From: Xanthomarina sp. F1114
GTDB taxonomy: Bacteria > Bacteroidota > Bacteroidia > Flavobacteriales > Flavobacteriaceae
Reading direction: 5' to 3'
DNA length: 64,000 bases
Assembly: GCF_026410255.1 (NCBI RefSeq)
Contig: NZ_JAPMLL010000002.1
Coordinates: 226,073-290,072 of the forward strand
Shown here one piece after another: positions 30,238 through 39,433 of this stretch (the stretch's first letter is position 1; each line of letters opens with the position of its first letter). The translations under genes were made by a program, and so were the position numbers. The notes under the pieces are model-generated. The model was not told the DNA's origin. It worked only from the letters and a program-made list of their open reading frames with translations, and searched no databases.

Positions 30238-30388
30238 TGATGCATTTGAGTTTGCAAATTTAAAACAAACTTTGATTTGCGCAAGTATTTTTTGAATAAA
30301 AATTTTTATTATTACTTAACGTTTCCTTAAAAGTATTTTAGATACCATATTATTTGTTAAATTCGCCTCGTTAACTAACATAGAATCT

Positions 30389-33300
30389 ATGACACATTTA
30401 AGCTTTAAAAAATGGAATAACATATTAGGATGGTGTTCCTTTTTAATTGCATTAATAACTTATAGCTTGACAGTAGAGCCAACTGTAAGCTTTTGGGATG
30501 CCGGCGAATACATTTTAACTTCTGCTAAATTACAAGTTGGACACCCACCTGGAGCCCCGCTTTTTCAAATGTTTGGTGCCTTCTTTTCTATGTTTGCTAT
30601 GGAGCCCAGCCAAATTGGTTTGGTTATGAACTTAATGAGTGCTGTAGCAAGTGCTTTTACAATATTGTTTTTATTTTGGACAGTAACACTTCTATTAACA
30701 AAGTTAGCAACCATTCATGGAGATTTTACTCAAAACAAACAAGTTGCTATTCTTGGAAGTGCACTTGTAGGGAGTTTAGCTTTTACATTTACAGATTCGT
30801 TTTGGTTTAGCGCCGTTGAAACGGAAGTTTATGCTATGGCTACCCTAATTATGTCTGTTCTTTTCTATTTAGGATTACGTTGGGAAAAAGACATGGATAC
30901 CCCTCGTGGAAACAAATGGTTAATTCTAATTGCATTTATTATTGGTTTATCTTTTGGAGTCCATTTTATGGGACTTTTAACCATACCAGCCATTGGATTA
31001 ATCTACTTTTTTAAAAACTACAAAACAGTTACTGTAAAGAATTTTATAATTGCCAATGTAGCTTCTGCCGCCATTTTATTATTCATTTTTAAACTGTTAC
31101 TACCAAATGCTTTAAAAATATTTAGTGCTTCCGAAATCTTTTTTGTGAATTCTATGGGAATGCCATTTAATTCAGGAACCATCATTGCGGGCATTGTATT
31201 AATTGCAGCTTTCTACTTCGGATTAAAACACACACATCAAAAAAACTACAAACATTTAAATACAGGGATTCTGTGTTTGATGTTTATTTTTATAGGATTT
31301 TCTTCTTGGCTCATGCTTCCTATTCGTGCTAATGCTAATGTAGTAGTTAATGAGAATGACCCGTCTGATGCTCGAGAGCTTCTAGCTTATTACAACCTAG
31401 AACAATACCCCGAAACGCACTTATTTTATGGTCCTTTATTTACCGATCAATATTCTGGTTTAGATGAAAACGAGCCTTATATTGACGATAAACCAAACTA
31501 TGAAAAAGATGAAAAAAACGGAAAATACGTTATTATAAACGACTGGAAAAACGCCAAACAAAACTATAATAGCGAACACGCCTCTATTCTCCCACGTATG
31601 TGGAGTCAGGAAAATGCCGTTAATTATATGCTGTTCTCGGGCTATTTAGATTTTAGGCTTAAGCCTGAATACCAAATGGAAAACGAGTTACGTAAAACTG
31701 TTGCCGAATTTAAAAACAATGTTTCTCAAGGCTTGGTAGATTACGAAGATTACCATACCTTTTTAAAACAATTTGGACAATATATCAAGGTTGAAAAACC
31801 GTCTTTAGCAAGCAATATTGCCTATATGCTAGAGTATCAGTTTGGTTATATGTATTGGAGGTATTTTTTATGGAATTTTGTTGGAAAACAAGATGACATT
31901 CAAGGAAGATACGACAACCATGGTAACTGGTTAAGTGGTATAAAACCTATAGACGAGTGGCATTTAGGCCTTTCGCAAGACAACCTGCCTAGCGATGTGA
32001 AAAATAATAAAGGCCGTAACACTTATTACTTTTTACCTTTAATTTTAGGGCTTCTCGGTTTGTTTTTCTTGTTTAAAACAGACAAAAAAACCTTTTGGGT
32101 TATGTTGGTCTTTTTCATCTTTACGGGAATGGCTATCCAATTTTACACCAACGTAAGGCCTTTTGAACCAAGAGAAAGAGATTATTCTGTAGTTGGTTCT
32201 TTTTATGTGTTTTCATTATGGATTGGGTTTGGAGTTTACGCCATTTTCGACTTTTTAAGAAAATACACAGTTTCAAAATATTTAGCACCTGTAATTACAA
32301 TGGCATGTCTGGTTTTAGTTCCAGGAATTTTAGCTGCAAATAACTGGGACGATCATGATAGGTCTGGAAAATACACAGCTAGATCTATGGCTAAAATGTA
32401 CTTAGATTCCTGTGCAGAAAATGCTATTTTATTTACCATTGGAGATAATGATACGTTTGCACTTTGGTATGCCCAAGAAATTGAAGGCTATAGAACAGAT
32501 GTTCGTATTGTAAACACCAGTTTATTCCAAACAGACTGGTATATTGACCAAATGAAACGCAAGGCTTATGAAAGCGATCCTATTCCGTCTCAGCTAACTC
32601 ATAACCAATACAGAGCAGGAACGCGAGATTATATCATGAAGAGAGAAATCTCTAGAGACACCATGATGATTAAAGATTTTATGGATTTTGTATCGAGTGA
32701 TAATCCTAGAACCAAATTCAAATATATTTTAGAACAACAAGGAGAAGACGCCAGTTTCTATCCATCTCAATTGGTGAATTCTAATTACTTTCCGGTAGAA
32801 AATATCCGTGTTCCAGTTAACAAGGAAAATGCTCTAAAATATGGCATTGTAAAAGAAAAAGATGCAGACAAAATGGTGGATTATTTAGATGTTAAAATTA
32901 CTGATAATGCCATCTATAAAAATCGTCTGTTAATGCTAGATATTATTGCTAATAACGATTGGAAACGCCCTATTTATTTTACGGGTGGCGCTTTTGGTGA
33001 TGAAGATTATATCTGGATGAAAGATTACTTACAATTAGATGGTATGTGCTATAAGTTAGTGCCAATAAAAACTCCAGTAAATAGAGCCAATCCGTTTGAT
33101 ATGGGTCGTGTTGATGCTGAATTAATGTACGACAAAGTTGTAAAATGGGATTGGGGAAATAGTGGTAATCCAGATGTCTATCACGATGTAGAAACCCGTA
33201 AAAACTCCATAACTTACAGAGGGAATTTAGCACGTTTGGCTGAACAGCTTATTAATGACGAGAAATTAACAAAGGCTGAAGAAATAGCAGATATTGCCAT

Positions 33301-33706
33301 GGATAATATGCCAGTTGAACTATTTGGATACTATACCTTATTAGAACCGTATATTGGAATTTACTATGAAGTAGACGCCGAAGACAAAGCGGAAAAGCTT
33401 TTTATGGATGTTTCTAGAAAGTATCAAGAAAACTTAATTTATTACAGTAAGCTAAAGGTTGATAAACAATACCAGTTATTGGAAGAGATATTAACTGATA
33501 TAGAACGTTATAAAGGTATTTTGAATGTCTTACAGGACTACGACCCTGATTTCTATTCAGAACAAGCTAAAGTGTTTACCAATTACTTAAACCTATTTAG
33601 CCATTTTTACGAGGATACAGAAGCAGAAACTGCACCTCAACCAGATTTAGACAAGGTTCAAGAACAAGAGTTTGACAGCTTACTCCTAGACCTAAAAGAT
33701 AATTAA
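30389..33706 (+). CDS. DUF2723 membrane protein, probable GT-C type glycosyltransferase
   Basis: This 1105-residue inner-membrane protein has about 12 membrane helices in two blocks (residues 10-320 and 545-650) and a soluble C-terminal half that ends in TPR-like helices. The N-terminal loop after helix 1 has the conserved SFWDAGEY segment (acidic Asp37 and Glu40), as in GT-C glycosyltransferases where the first loop carries the catalytic acid. DUF2723 is shared with human TMEM260, a protein O-mannosyltransferase, so a role in glycosylating exported proteins is an inference. The family is very common in Bacteroidota. The next gene, a polysaccharide deacetylase, starts 3 bp later, suggesting joint expression. 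Confidence 0.85.
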   Translation: MTHLSFKKWNNILGWCSFLIALITYSLTVEPTVSFWDAGEYILTSAKLQVGHPPGAPLFQMFGAFFSMFAMEPSQIGLVMNLMSAVASAFTILFLFWTVTLLLTKLATIHGDFTQNKQVAILGSALVGSLAFTFTDSFWFSAVETEVYAMATLIMSVLFYLGLRWEKDMDTPRGNKWLILIAFIIGLSFGVHFMGLLTIPAIGLIYFFKNYKTVTVKNFIIANVASAAILLFIFKLLLPNALKIFSASEIFFVNSMGMPFNSGTIIAGIVLIAAFYFGLKHTHQKNYKHLNTGILCLMFIFIGFSSWLMLPIRANANVVVNENDPSDARELLAYYNLEQYPETHLFYGPLFTDQYSGLDENEPYIDDKPNYEKDEKNGKYVIINDWKNAKQNYNSEHASILPRMWSQENAVNYMLFSGYLDFRLKPEYQMENELRKTVAEFKNNVSQGLVDYEDYHTFLKQFGQYIKVEKPSLASNIAYMLEYQFGYMYWRYFLWNFVGKQDDIQGRYDNHGNWLSGIKPIDEWHLGLSQDNLPSDVKNNKGRNTYYFLPLILGLLGLFFLFKTDKKTFWVMLVFFIFTGMAIQFYTNVRPFEPRERDYSVVGSFYVFSLWIGFGVYAIFDFLRKYTVSKYLAPVITMACLVLVPGILAANNWDDHDRSGKYTARSMAKMYLDSCAENAILFTIGDNDTFALWYAQEIEGYRTDVRIVNTSLFQTDWYIDQMKRKAYESDPIPSQLTHNQYRAGTRDYIMKREISRDTMMIKDFMDFVSSDNPRTKFKYILEQQGEDASFYPSQLVNSNYFPVENIRVPVNKENALKYGIVKEKDADKMVDYLDVKITDNAIYKNRLLMLDIIANNDWKRPIYFTGGAFGDEDYIWMKDYLQLDGMCYKLVPIKTPVNRANPFDMGRVDAELMYDKVVKWDWGNSGNPDVYHDVETRKNSITYRGNLARLAEQLINDEKLTKAEEIADIAMDNMPVELFGYYTLLEPYIGIYYEVDAEDKAEKLFMDVSRKYQENLIYYSKLKVDKQYQLLEEILTDIERYKGILNVLQDYDPDFYSEQAKVFTNYLNLFSHFYEDTEAETAPQPDLDKVQEQEFDSLLLDLKDN

Positions 33707-33709
33707 AAT

Positions 33710-34387
33710 ATGGAATTTATTCCAGCCAAGCTTCCTCTGTTTATAAAAAGACTTTTTCCAAAATACACTTGGAATATGTCGACAGAGGAGCAGGTTTTAT
33801 ATCTCACTTTTGACGATGGTCCTACTCCCATAATAACTCCTTGGACTCTAGAGACCTTAGATAAGTATCAGGCAAAAGCTACGTTTTTTTGCATTGGAAA
33901 TAATATTGAAACCCATCCTGAAATTTTTCTAAAGACTGTAGAAAAAGGTCATACCGTTGGAAACCATACTTACAATCATCCGCAAGGCTGGAAAACTTCA
34001 ACTAAGGTTTATTTAGAAAGTGTCCAACAAACACAAGACATTATCGATTTTCAGCTTCAAAAGTCGGAAGTAAAGAATGACAAATTAGCCGTAAAAAAGC
34101 TCTTTCGACCACCTTATGGAAAAATAACAAAATCTCAAGGCCGTAGTCTAATGGCTTTAGATTATATAATAATAATGTGGTCTGTTTTAGCTGTAGATTG
34201 GAGTGACAACACCAGCAAGGAGCAAGCTTTAAAGAATGTTATTAAAAACGCTAAGAATGGTAGTATTGTGGTTTTTCATGATAGCGAGAAAGCTTCAGAG
34301 AATATGCAATATGCTTTACCACGCGTATTAGAGTATTTTAGCAAAAAAGGATATACCTTCAAAGCTATAGATGCAGATTTGATATAA
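33710..34387 (+). CDS. NodB-type polysaccharide deacetylase
   Basis: This 225-residue protein has a NodB homology domain, a metal-dependent N- or O-deacetylase of cell-surface polysaccharides. Motifs appear in order: TFDDG (33-37, catalytic base and metal Asp), NHTYNHP (metal His pair), RPPYGK, then the DWSD segment and VFHDS near the C-terminus (catalytic His). No signal peptide is evident. The protein closely resembles the short peptidoglycan or chitooligosaccharide deacetylases of Bacteroidota. It starts 3 bp after the DUF2723 gene and converges on the thioredoxin-like gene with a 2-bp gap and no room for a separate terminator. Confidence 0.93.
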   Translation: MEFIPAKLPLFIKRLFPKYTWNMSTEEQVLYLTFDDGPTPIITPWTLETLDKYQAKATFFCIGNNIETHPEIFLKTVEKGHTVGNHTYNHPQGWKTSTKVYLESVQQTQDIIDFQLQKSEVKNDKLAVKKLFRPPYGKITKSQGRSLMALDYIIIMWSVLAVDWSDNTSKEQALKNVIKNAKNGSIVVFHDSEKASENMQYALPRVLEYFSKKGYTFKAIDADLI

Positions 34388-34389
34388 AA

Positions 34390-34686
34390 TTAAATGTATT
34401 CTTGAATAATTCCAATTAAGGCATTGGCATCTTTTTCGCCACTATGGCGCCATTTCATTTCGCCATTTTTATAAATAATTAATGTGGGTAAGCCTTTAAC
34501 TCTAAGAGCTTCGGCCAGTTCTTTATTTTTATCCACATCAATTTTTATAACTTTCGCCTTATCTCCTAAGGCAGCTGCTACATCTCTTAGTACCGGATGC
34601 ATAGCAACAGATTGATCATTCCATTCGGTAAAAAAATCAAGTAGAACTGGAATATCTACGTCTATAAGTTCCCCAAATTTTGACAT
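34390..34686 (-). CDS. Thioredoxin-fold protein lacking active-site cysteines
   Basis: This 98-residue protein aligns along its whole length with thioredoxin (VPVLLDFFTEW-type strand, KVIKIDVDKNKELAEALRVK, GLPTLIIYKNGE with the cis-Pro). However, the position of the WCGPC active site reads W22-N-D-Q-S26, so both redox cysteines are missing, and no other cysteine occurs. It cannot act as a dithiol reductase. It may be a binding or chaperone-like thioredoxin fold. The rest of the fold, including the buried charge region, is well kept, arguing against a decaying gene. Single gene; partners unknown. Confidence 0.88.
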   Translation of the reverse strand: MSKFGELIDVDIPVLLDFFTEWNDQSVAMHPVLRDVAAALGDKAKVIKIDVDKNKELAEALRVKGLPTLIIYKNGEMKWRHSGEKDANALIGIIQEYI

Positions 34687-34831
34687 ACTTTTAAAGTTTT
34701 AAGTCAAATGACTATATACAAACCTACGTATTTTTTTGATAAATTATATATCCTGCTTGTAAATAGTAGTTTACACCAGGTTTAGATATAAAAGTAAGGC
34801 TTTTTATGTTAAAAAGAAACAGGAGAACTAA

Positions 34832-36058
34832 CTAGCTCAAGTTTTTGCCCTTTTTAAGCTCTATAACTGTTATTTCTGGCCAGATTCCAACCCTTCCAGG
34901 ATAACCCAGATAGCCAAAGCCTCTGTTTACATTAATGTACTGTCCCATTTCCTTATAAATTCCTGCCCAATATTTATATCGCCATTTTATAGGACTCCAT
35001 TTTACCCAACCTGGAATTTCTATGCCAAATTGCATGCCGTGGGTATGACCACTAAGTGTCAATTGATATTTATATTCGTCGTCTATTACCACATCTTCCC
35101 AATGCGAAGGATCATGAGTCATTAAAACTTTAAAGTCGTCTTTATCAATATTTTCAGCTGCTTTCTTTAAATCTCCGGCTTTTATAAAGACACCTCTACC
35201 CCAGTTTTCAACACCAACTATAGCTAATCGTTGGCCATCTTTTTCTATAAAACGGCTCTCGTTTAGAAGTAAATCGAAACCAATATCTTTTTGAATTTGT
35301 TTTAATTCTTCAAAGTTTTGTTCTTTTTCTTCTTCGCTGTCCCAATAAAAATAGTCGCCATAATCATGATTCCCAAGAATGGAATATTTCCCGTCTTTAG
35401 CTTTTAATTTGTCAAACACATCCATCCAAGGAATCATTTCTGACGATCTATTATTTACCATATCTCCAGTAAAAAATATCGCGTCAGATTGCTGCTGATT
35501 AACTAGATCGACTGCATATTCAATTTTTTCTCTATCGTCAAAACTCCCTGAATGGATATCACTAATCTGTGTAATTCTATAACCATCAAAAGCAGCTGGT
35601 AAGTCGTCAAAATGTAACGTGTATGTTAGTACTCTAAAATCGTATTTCCCTTTAAACATGCCATACAATAAAGAAGAAAAAGGAATGGCTGCCAGGCCCA
35701 GTGCCATCTGACTTACAAATTTTCTTCGTGAAGGCACATGAAAGTTCTTTTCAGAGGGTGAATATTTATGATATATTCCTGTAAAAAACCGAAGAATATC
35801 TTCACCCATTAAAATTGGAATAAGAACCATTCCAAAAGACATAAAAGCCAATAAATATCCAAGAGCTTCATTTTTAGGAGGAGACATAACCCGCCCCTTA
35901 GATGCCCCAACAAATTGAAACAAAAAATTTCCTACCACAACGAAACCAATGGCTAGAAAAGCATAATAATACCATTTGTTTTTAGTCAGGGTTTTTATGG
36001 CTTGATATCCATAAACCACAAAAAAAATATAAGCTATTATAAAAAGTATCCAACGCAA
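34832..36058 (-). CDS. Membrane-anchored metallophosphoesterase
   Basis: This 408-residue protein has four predicted N-terminal membrane helices (about 1-20, 30-50, 68-90 and 115-135) and a calcineurin-like phosphoesterase domain. All metal-binding motifs are present: DIH in ITQISDIHSG, GD in FFTGDMVN, GNHD in ILGNHDYGD, a single His in MTHDP and GHTH in LSGHTHGMQFG. The family includes YkuE/YaeI-type enzymes that act on lipid-linked or phospholipid substrates such as UDP-diacylglucosamine-like compounds; the actual substrate is not known. The gene is divergent from the histidine kinase at 36267. Confidence 0.92.
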   Translation of the reverse strand: MRWILFIIAYIFFVVYGYQAIKTLTKNKWYYYAFLAIGFVVVGNFLFQFVGASKGRVMSPPKNEALGYLLAFMSFGMVLIPILMGEDILRFFTGIYHKYSPSEKNFHVPSRRKFVSQMALGLAAIPFSSLLYGMFKGKYDFRVLTYTLHFDDLPAAFDGYRITQISDIHSGSFDDREKIEYAVDLVNQQQSDAIFFTGDMVNNRSSEMIPWMDVFDKLKAKDGKYSILGNHDYGDYFYWDSEEEKEQNFEELKQIQKDIGFDLLLNESRFIEKDGQRLAIVGVENWGRGVFIKAGDLKKAAENIDKDDFKVLMTHDPSHWEDVVIDDEYKYQLTLSGHTHGMQFGIEIPGWVKWSPIKWRYKYWAGIYKEMGQYINVNRGFGYLGYPGRVGIWPEITVIELKKGKNLS

Positions 36059-36266
36059 TGTTTCTAAAATTTTAACAAAGATAATTGAATTGGCTCACAG
36101 TCATTGACTTAATAAAAACTTTAACCATCTGTTAAGAAAATAAAATGAGTATGTAGCCGTCTATATTCATTTAGAAAAAATAACCGCTATAAGAACAAAA
36201 TGACATATCGTCTTTTATTTAATATTTAAAATTACCTATATTAGTTTACTAGCTAATTAAACACAT

Positions 36267-38228
36267 ATGTCTTTACGCGTACTCTTTATTTTTCTCTCTA
36301 CTACTGTTATATCATTTAATCTACAAGCACAAACTAAAACAGATGTAATTAATAAGGCCATTGACTCCATTTATAATTCTGTTGAAACCGTCACTCTGGC
36401 CGAAGACAAAGTCAAGCTTTTAAACACTCAAGCTGGAGCATATAGATACACAAAAAACTCTCTTAAGCTTGTAAGTAAAGCCATTGATATTTCTAAAGAA
36501 GCTAAGAGAAATAAGCTTTTAGCCATGTCTTATTATTCTCTAGGTAATTATTATTTCTATAATACCCGATTAGATTCGGCCATGATTTATTTTGATAAAT
36601 CCAACGACTTTTTACAAGATATCGATTTGCCTACACTAAAAGCATCCGTTTTAATTAGTAAAAGTGGTATTTACAGAAAAAATGGCAATAGTTCTAAAGC
36701 CATTTCAACTTTATTGGAGTCTAAAAAAATATTAGACAAAATAGACACTTTAGCATTAAACCAAGAGCAACGAGAGAAATACAAGGGAAAAAATTTAGTA
36801 TTAAACAATACACTTGCAAACTATTACAATCAAATGGAGGAATACAGCAAGGCTCTTGTTTATTACGACTTGGCTATTGCATCTGCTCTGCAACTAGGCT
36901 CTCAAGTTAATGCTGGTATTATTATGGCTAACAAAGGCGATTTACTTTTAAAAATGGGTGAATTTAAAAAAGCCTTAGACCTTCAAGAGGAAGCAAAAAA
37001 GAGTAAAGAAGCTGGGAATGCTCCACAGCGAACCATTATAAATTCTGATTTAAATTTAGGTCATGTACATTTAAAATTAAATCATTATGACAAAGCTTTA
37101 ACCTATTTAAATAATGCTTATTCCTTTTACGAAAAAGAGAATAACCAACGTAAATTGTATGAGGTTCTGCTTTATAGAGGGAATCTTTATTTAGAGCTAA
37201 ATAATACTAAACTGGCAGCTCAAGACTGCGAAGCATCAAAACAACTAGCTGTTCAACAGAATGATATAGAGTTTATAACTGAAGCCTGTGAATGCTTATA
37301 TAAAACCTACAAATCTTCAGGAGCATTTGATTTAGCTTTATTAAACCATGAAGACTATTTAAAAGCTAAAGATTCTGTTTTTAATGCGGCAAATGTTAAA
37401 AAGCAAACGCAATTAGAAATGCAATATGAGTTTGATAAAAAAGAAGAATTACAAAAACTCAGCTTAGAAGCAAAAGAAAGAGAGAGTCAGCTTTATTCTT
37501 ATTTAGCATTTGCAGGACTTTTAATTGCGTCGTCTTTAGGCTTCTTTTTTTATAAGAATCAAAGAAAAAACAAATTGCTAGCCAGACAAAAAGTTTTATT
37601 AGAAGCCTCTATCGATGAAAAAAATATTTTACTTAAAGAAACACACCACCGCGTAAAGAATAGCTTTCAAATTGTTTCTAGTCTGCTCTATTTACAGTCA
37701 GAAAACATGGAAGATAAAGAGGCAAAAGTAGCTATACAAGAAGCTCAAAACAGAGTTCGCTCTATGGTTCTTATTCATCAAAAACTTTATAATAAAGATC
37801 AGTTAGTTGGAATTAATACCGAAGAGTATTTTAACGATTTGGTAAAAGATATTTTTGAGAGTCATCAATTCCAAGAACAAGCTATTAGATACAAGCTGCA
37901 GGTGGAACCTATTATTTTAGATGTAGAAACCATTACGCCAATAGGTTTAATTTTAAACGAATTAATTATTAACAGCATAAAACACGCCTTTGAAAAGGTA
38001 ACAGATAAGAGTCTCTTAACCATTTTATTTACTCAAGAAGACAAAGCATTAGTTTTAAAAGTTATCGATAATGGCAAAGGCTTTAGTGGCGAAGTAAAAG
38101 ACAGCTCTTTTGGTATTAAACTTATGAAAGCACTCTCTAAAAAACTTCGTGCAGAGATACATTATAAGTCTGAAAAACAAAAAGGAACGGAAGCTACTTT
38201 AATTGTTAAAAAATTCAATATTCTTTAG
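36267..38228 (+). CDS. TPR sensor histidine kinase (HisKA_2 type)
   Basis: This 653-residue protein has a signal peptide (to about residue 22, NLQAQ), tetratricopeptide repeats across 50-360, a coiled coil, one membrane helix near 411-430 (YLAFAGLLIASSLGFFFY) and a cytoplasmic kinase of the HisKA_2/HWE kind. The H box is KETHHRVKNSF with the pair His460/His461; the ATPase has the N box LILNELIINSIKHAF and the G box DNGKGF. Such TPR kinases sense periplasmic signals, but their ligands are unknown. The response regulator starts 28 bp downstream, so this is a cognate pair. Confidence 0.93.
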   Translation: MSLRVLFIFLSTTVISFNLQAQTKTDVINKAIDSIYNSVETVTLAEDKVKLLNTQAGAYRYTKNSLKLVSKAIDISKEAKRNKLLAMSYYSLGNYYFYNTRLDSAMIYFDKSNDFLQDIDLPTLKASVLISKSGIYRKNGNSSKAISTLLESKKILDKIDTLALNQEQREKYKGKNLVLNNTLANYYNQMEEYSKALVYYDLAIASALQLGSQVNAGIIMANKGDLLLKMGEFKKALDLQEEAKKSKEAGNAPQRTIINSDLNLGHVHLKLNHYDKALTYLNNAYSFYEKENNQRKLYEVLLYRGNLYLELNNTKLAAQDCEASKQLAVQQNDIEFITEACECLYKTYKSSGAFDLALLNHEDYLKAKDSVFNAANVKKQTQLEMQYEFDKKEELQKLSLEAKERESQLYSYLAFAGLLIASSLGFFFYKNQRKNKLLARQKVLLEASIDEKNILLKETHHRVKNSFQIVSSLLYLQSENMEDKEAKVAIQEAQNRVRSMVLIHQKLYNKDQLVGINTEEYFNDLVKDIFESHQFQEQAIRYKLQVEPIILDVETITPIGLILNELIINSIKHAFEKVTDKSLLTILFTQEDKALVLKVIDNGKGFSGEVKDSSFGIKLMKALSKKLRAEIHYKSEKQKGTEATLIVKKFNIL

Positions 38229-38256
38229 TATTTTAGAACGATAAACGAATTGTATT

Positions 38257-38943
38257 TTGAAACCATTAAGGATATTTATCGTTGAAGACGAGCCTATAAT
38301 TGCTATCACCATTGAGACGGCCTTATTAAAACAAGGCTATTTAGTGTGTGGAGAAGCAGATAATGTAGACGATGCTTTAATTTCTATAAAGGAAACCAAC
38401 CCAGATTTGGTGTTATTAGACATTCAACTTGAAGGAGACAAAGATGGTGTTGCACTTGGTGAAGCATTAGACCTCTTACATATTCCATATTTATATCTCA
38501 CTTCACAGACAGATCAGCTTACAATTAATCGTGTTAAACAAACCAAACCTCTTGGCTATATTGTAAAACCCTTTACAGAGCACAGTTTAAGAAGTAATAT
38601 TGAAATTGCCTGGAATAACCACCTTCAAGAAGCGCCTGAATTCTTAAGCTTTTCTTCTAATAACATCATCCAAAAACTAAAGCAATCCGATATTCTATAT
38701 TTAAAAGCCTTTGATAATTATTGCTATGTGGTAACTGCTCAAAGAGAATATTTAGTTCCTAAAACTCTAAAATTTATATCCGAGCAGCTCAATCCTTCCA
38801 TTTTCTTTAAAACACATCGTTCTTTTGTTGTAAATACTACCAAAATAGAATCTTTACACAGAAATGCAGTGTTTATTAACAATAATGAAATTCCTGTTAG
38901 CCGACATCAAAAAGAAGCTTTAAAGGCTATTTTAGAGGTATAA
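38257..38943 (+). CDS. LytTR-family response regulator
   Basis: This 228-residue regulator has a receiver domain (residues 3-125; phosphoacceptor Asp55 in LVLLDIQLEG, acidic pair IVEDEP, Lys near 106) and a LytTR DNA-binding domain (about 135-228; ILYLKAFDNYCYVV, then FFKTHRSFVVNTTKIESL). The start is TTG at 38257 (reading MKPLRIFI); no ATG is available in frame at the domain boundary. It is the partner of the upstream TPR kinase. Three 21-bp-spaced direct repeats just after its stop are candidate binding sites, typical spacing for LytTR dimers. Confidence 0.93.
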   Translation: MKPLRIFIVEDEPIIAITIETALLKQGYLVCGEADNVDDALISIKETNPDLVLLDIQLEGDKDGVALGEALDLLHIPYLYLTSQTDQLTINRVKQTKPLGYIVKPFTEHSLRSNIEIAWNNHLQEAPEFLSFSSNNIIQKLKQSDILYLKAFDNYCYVVTAQREYLVPKTLKFISEQLNPSIFFKTHRSFVVNTTKIESLHRNAVFINNNEIPVSRHQKEALKAILEV

Positions 38944-38950
38944 GAATCCA

Positions 38951-39003
38951 TTTACTAGATAGAAAAAGTCATTCACTAAATAAAAGAGGTCGTTCACTAA
39001 ATA
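38951..39003 (+). promoter_or_regulatory. Three direct repeats at 21-bp spacing, candidate LytTR sites
   Basis: The motif TTTACTAGATA (38951-38961) is followed exactly 21 bp later by TTCACTAAATA (38972-38982), and 21 bp later by TTCACTAAATA again (38993-39003). Two helical turns between direct repeats is the arrangement bound by LytTR regulators. They lie between the regulator gene and the small gene at 39053, upstream of the latter. Confidence 0.6.
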
Positions 39004-39052
39004 AATAATTAAACATTGGTGGGTATTAATATATTTACTCAAAATCTACCAA

Positions 39053-39301
39053 ATGAAACCCAACTACAGACCTATTTTCTTAACGTTTTTCTTTGTCTTT
39101 TATTTTCAAATATTCGCTTTTGCTGCAAGCAACAAAGTGATGTCCACAGCAAGAAACACATCTAATACAAGTAGTTTAACAACAAAACATATAGACGTTT
39201 CTAAAAGCATGTTTGTAGATTTCCAAATATTAGATAAACAAACGTATAACCAGTCTGCTTTAAAGAGAAAAAAGCTAATTAGACGAAAAAATAAAAACTA
39301 A
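39053..39301 (+). CDS. Small exported protein (82 aa), possible target of the LytTR regulator
   Basis: This 82-residue protein has a clear signal peptide (MKPNYRPIFLTFFFVFYFQI, cleavage near AFAAS) and a short, basic mature part ending RKKLIRRKNKN. I recognise no family. The mature part is rich in Ser, Thr and Lys and has no cysteines, so it may be a small periplasmic or outer-surface peptide. It starts 50 bp after the last of the 21-bp-spaced repeats and lies directly downstream of the kinase/regulator pair, which makes it a candidate output gene. Confidence 0.65.
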   Translation: MKPNYRPIFLTFFFVFYFQIFAFAASNKVMSTARNTSNTSSLTTKHIDVSKSMFVDFQILDKQTYNQSALKRKKLIRRKNKN

Positions 39302-39433
39302 CTAAACATCAGTTCTATGTATTGTTTTGCAATAATATAACCCGTGTTCAAGAAAAATATATAAAGAAGCTATTAATTAATTTGAGGGAAGAGAAAGGAG
39401 AATATAAACTTTAATCAGTTGCGTTCTCCTTTT

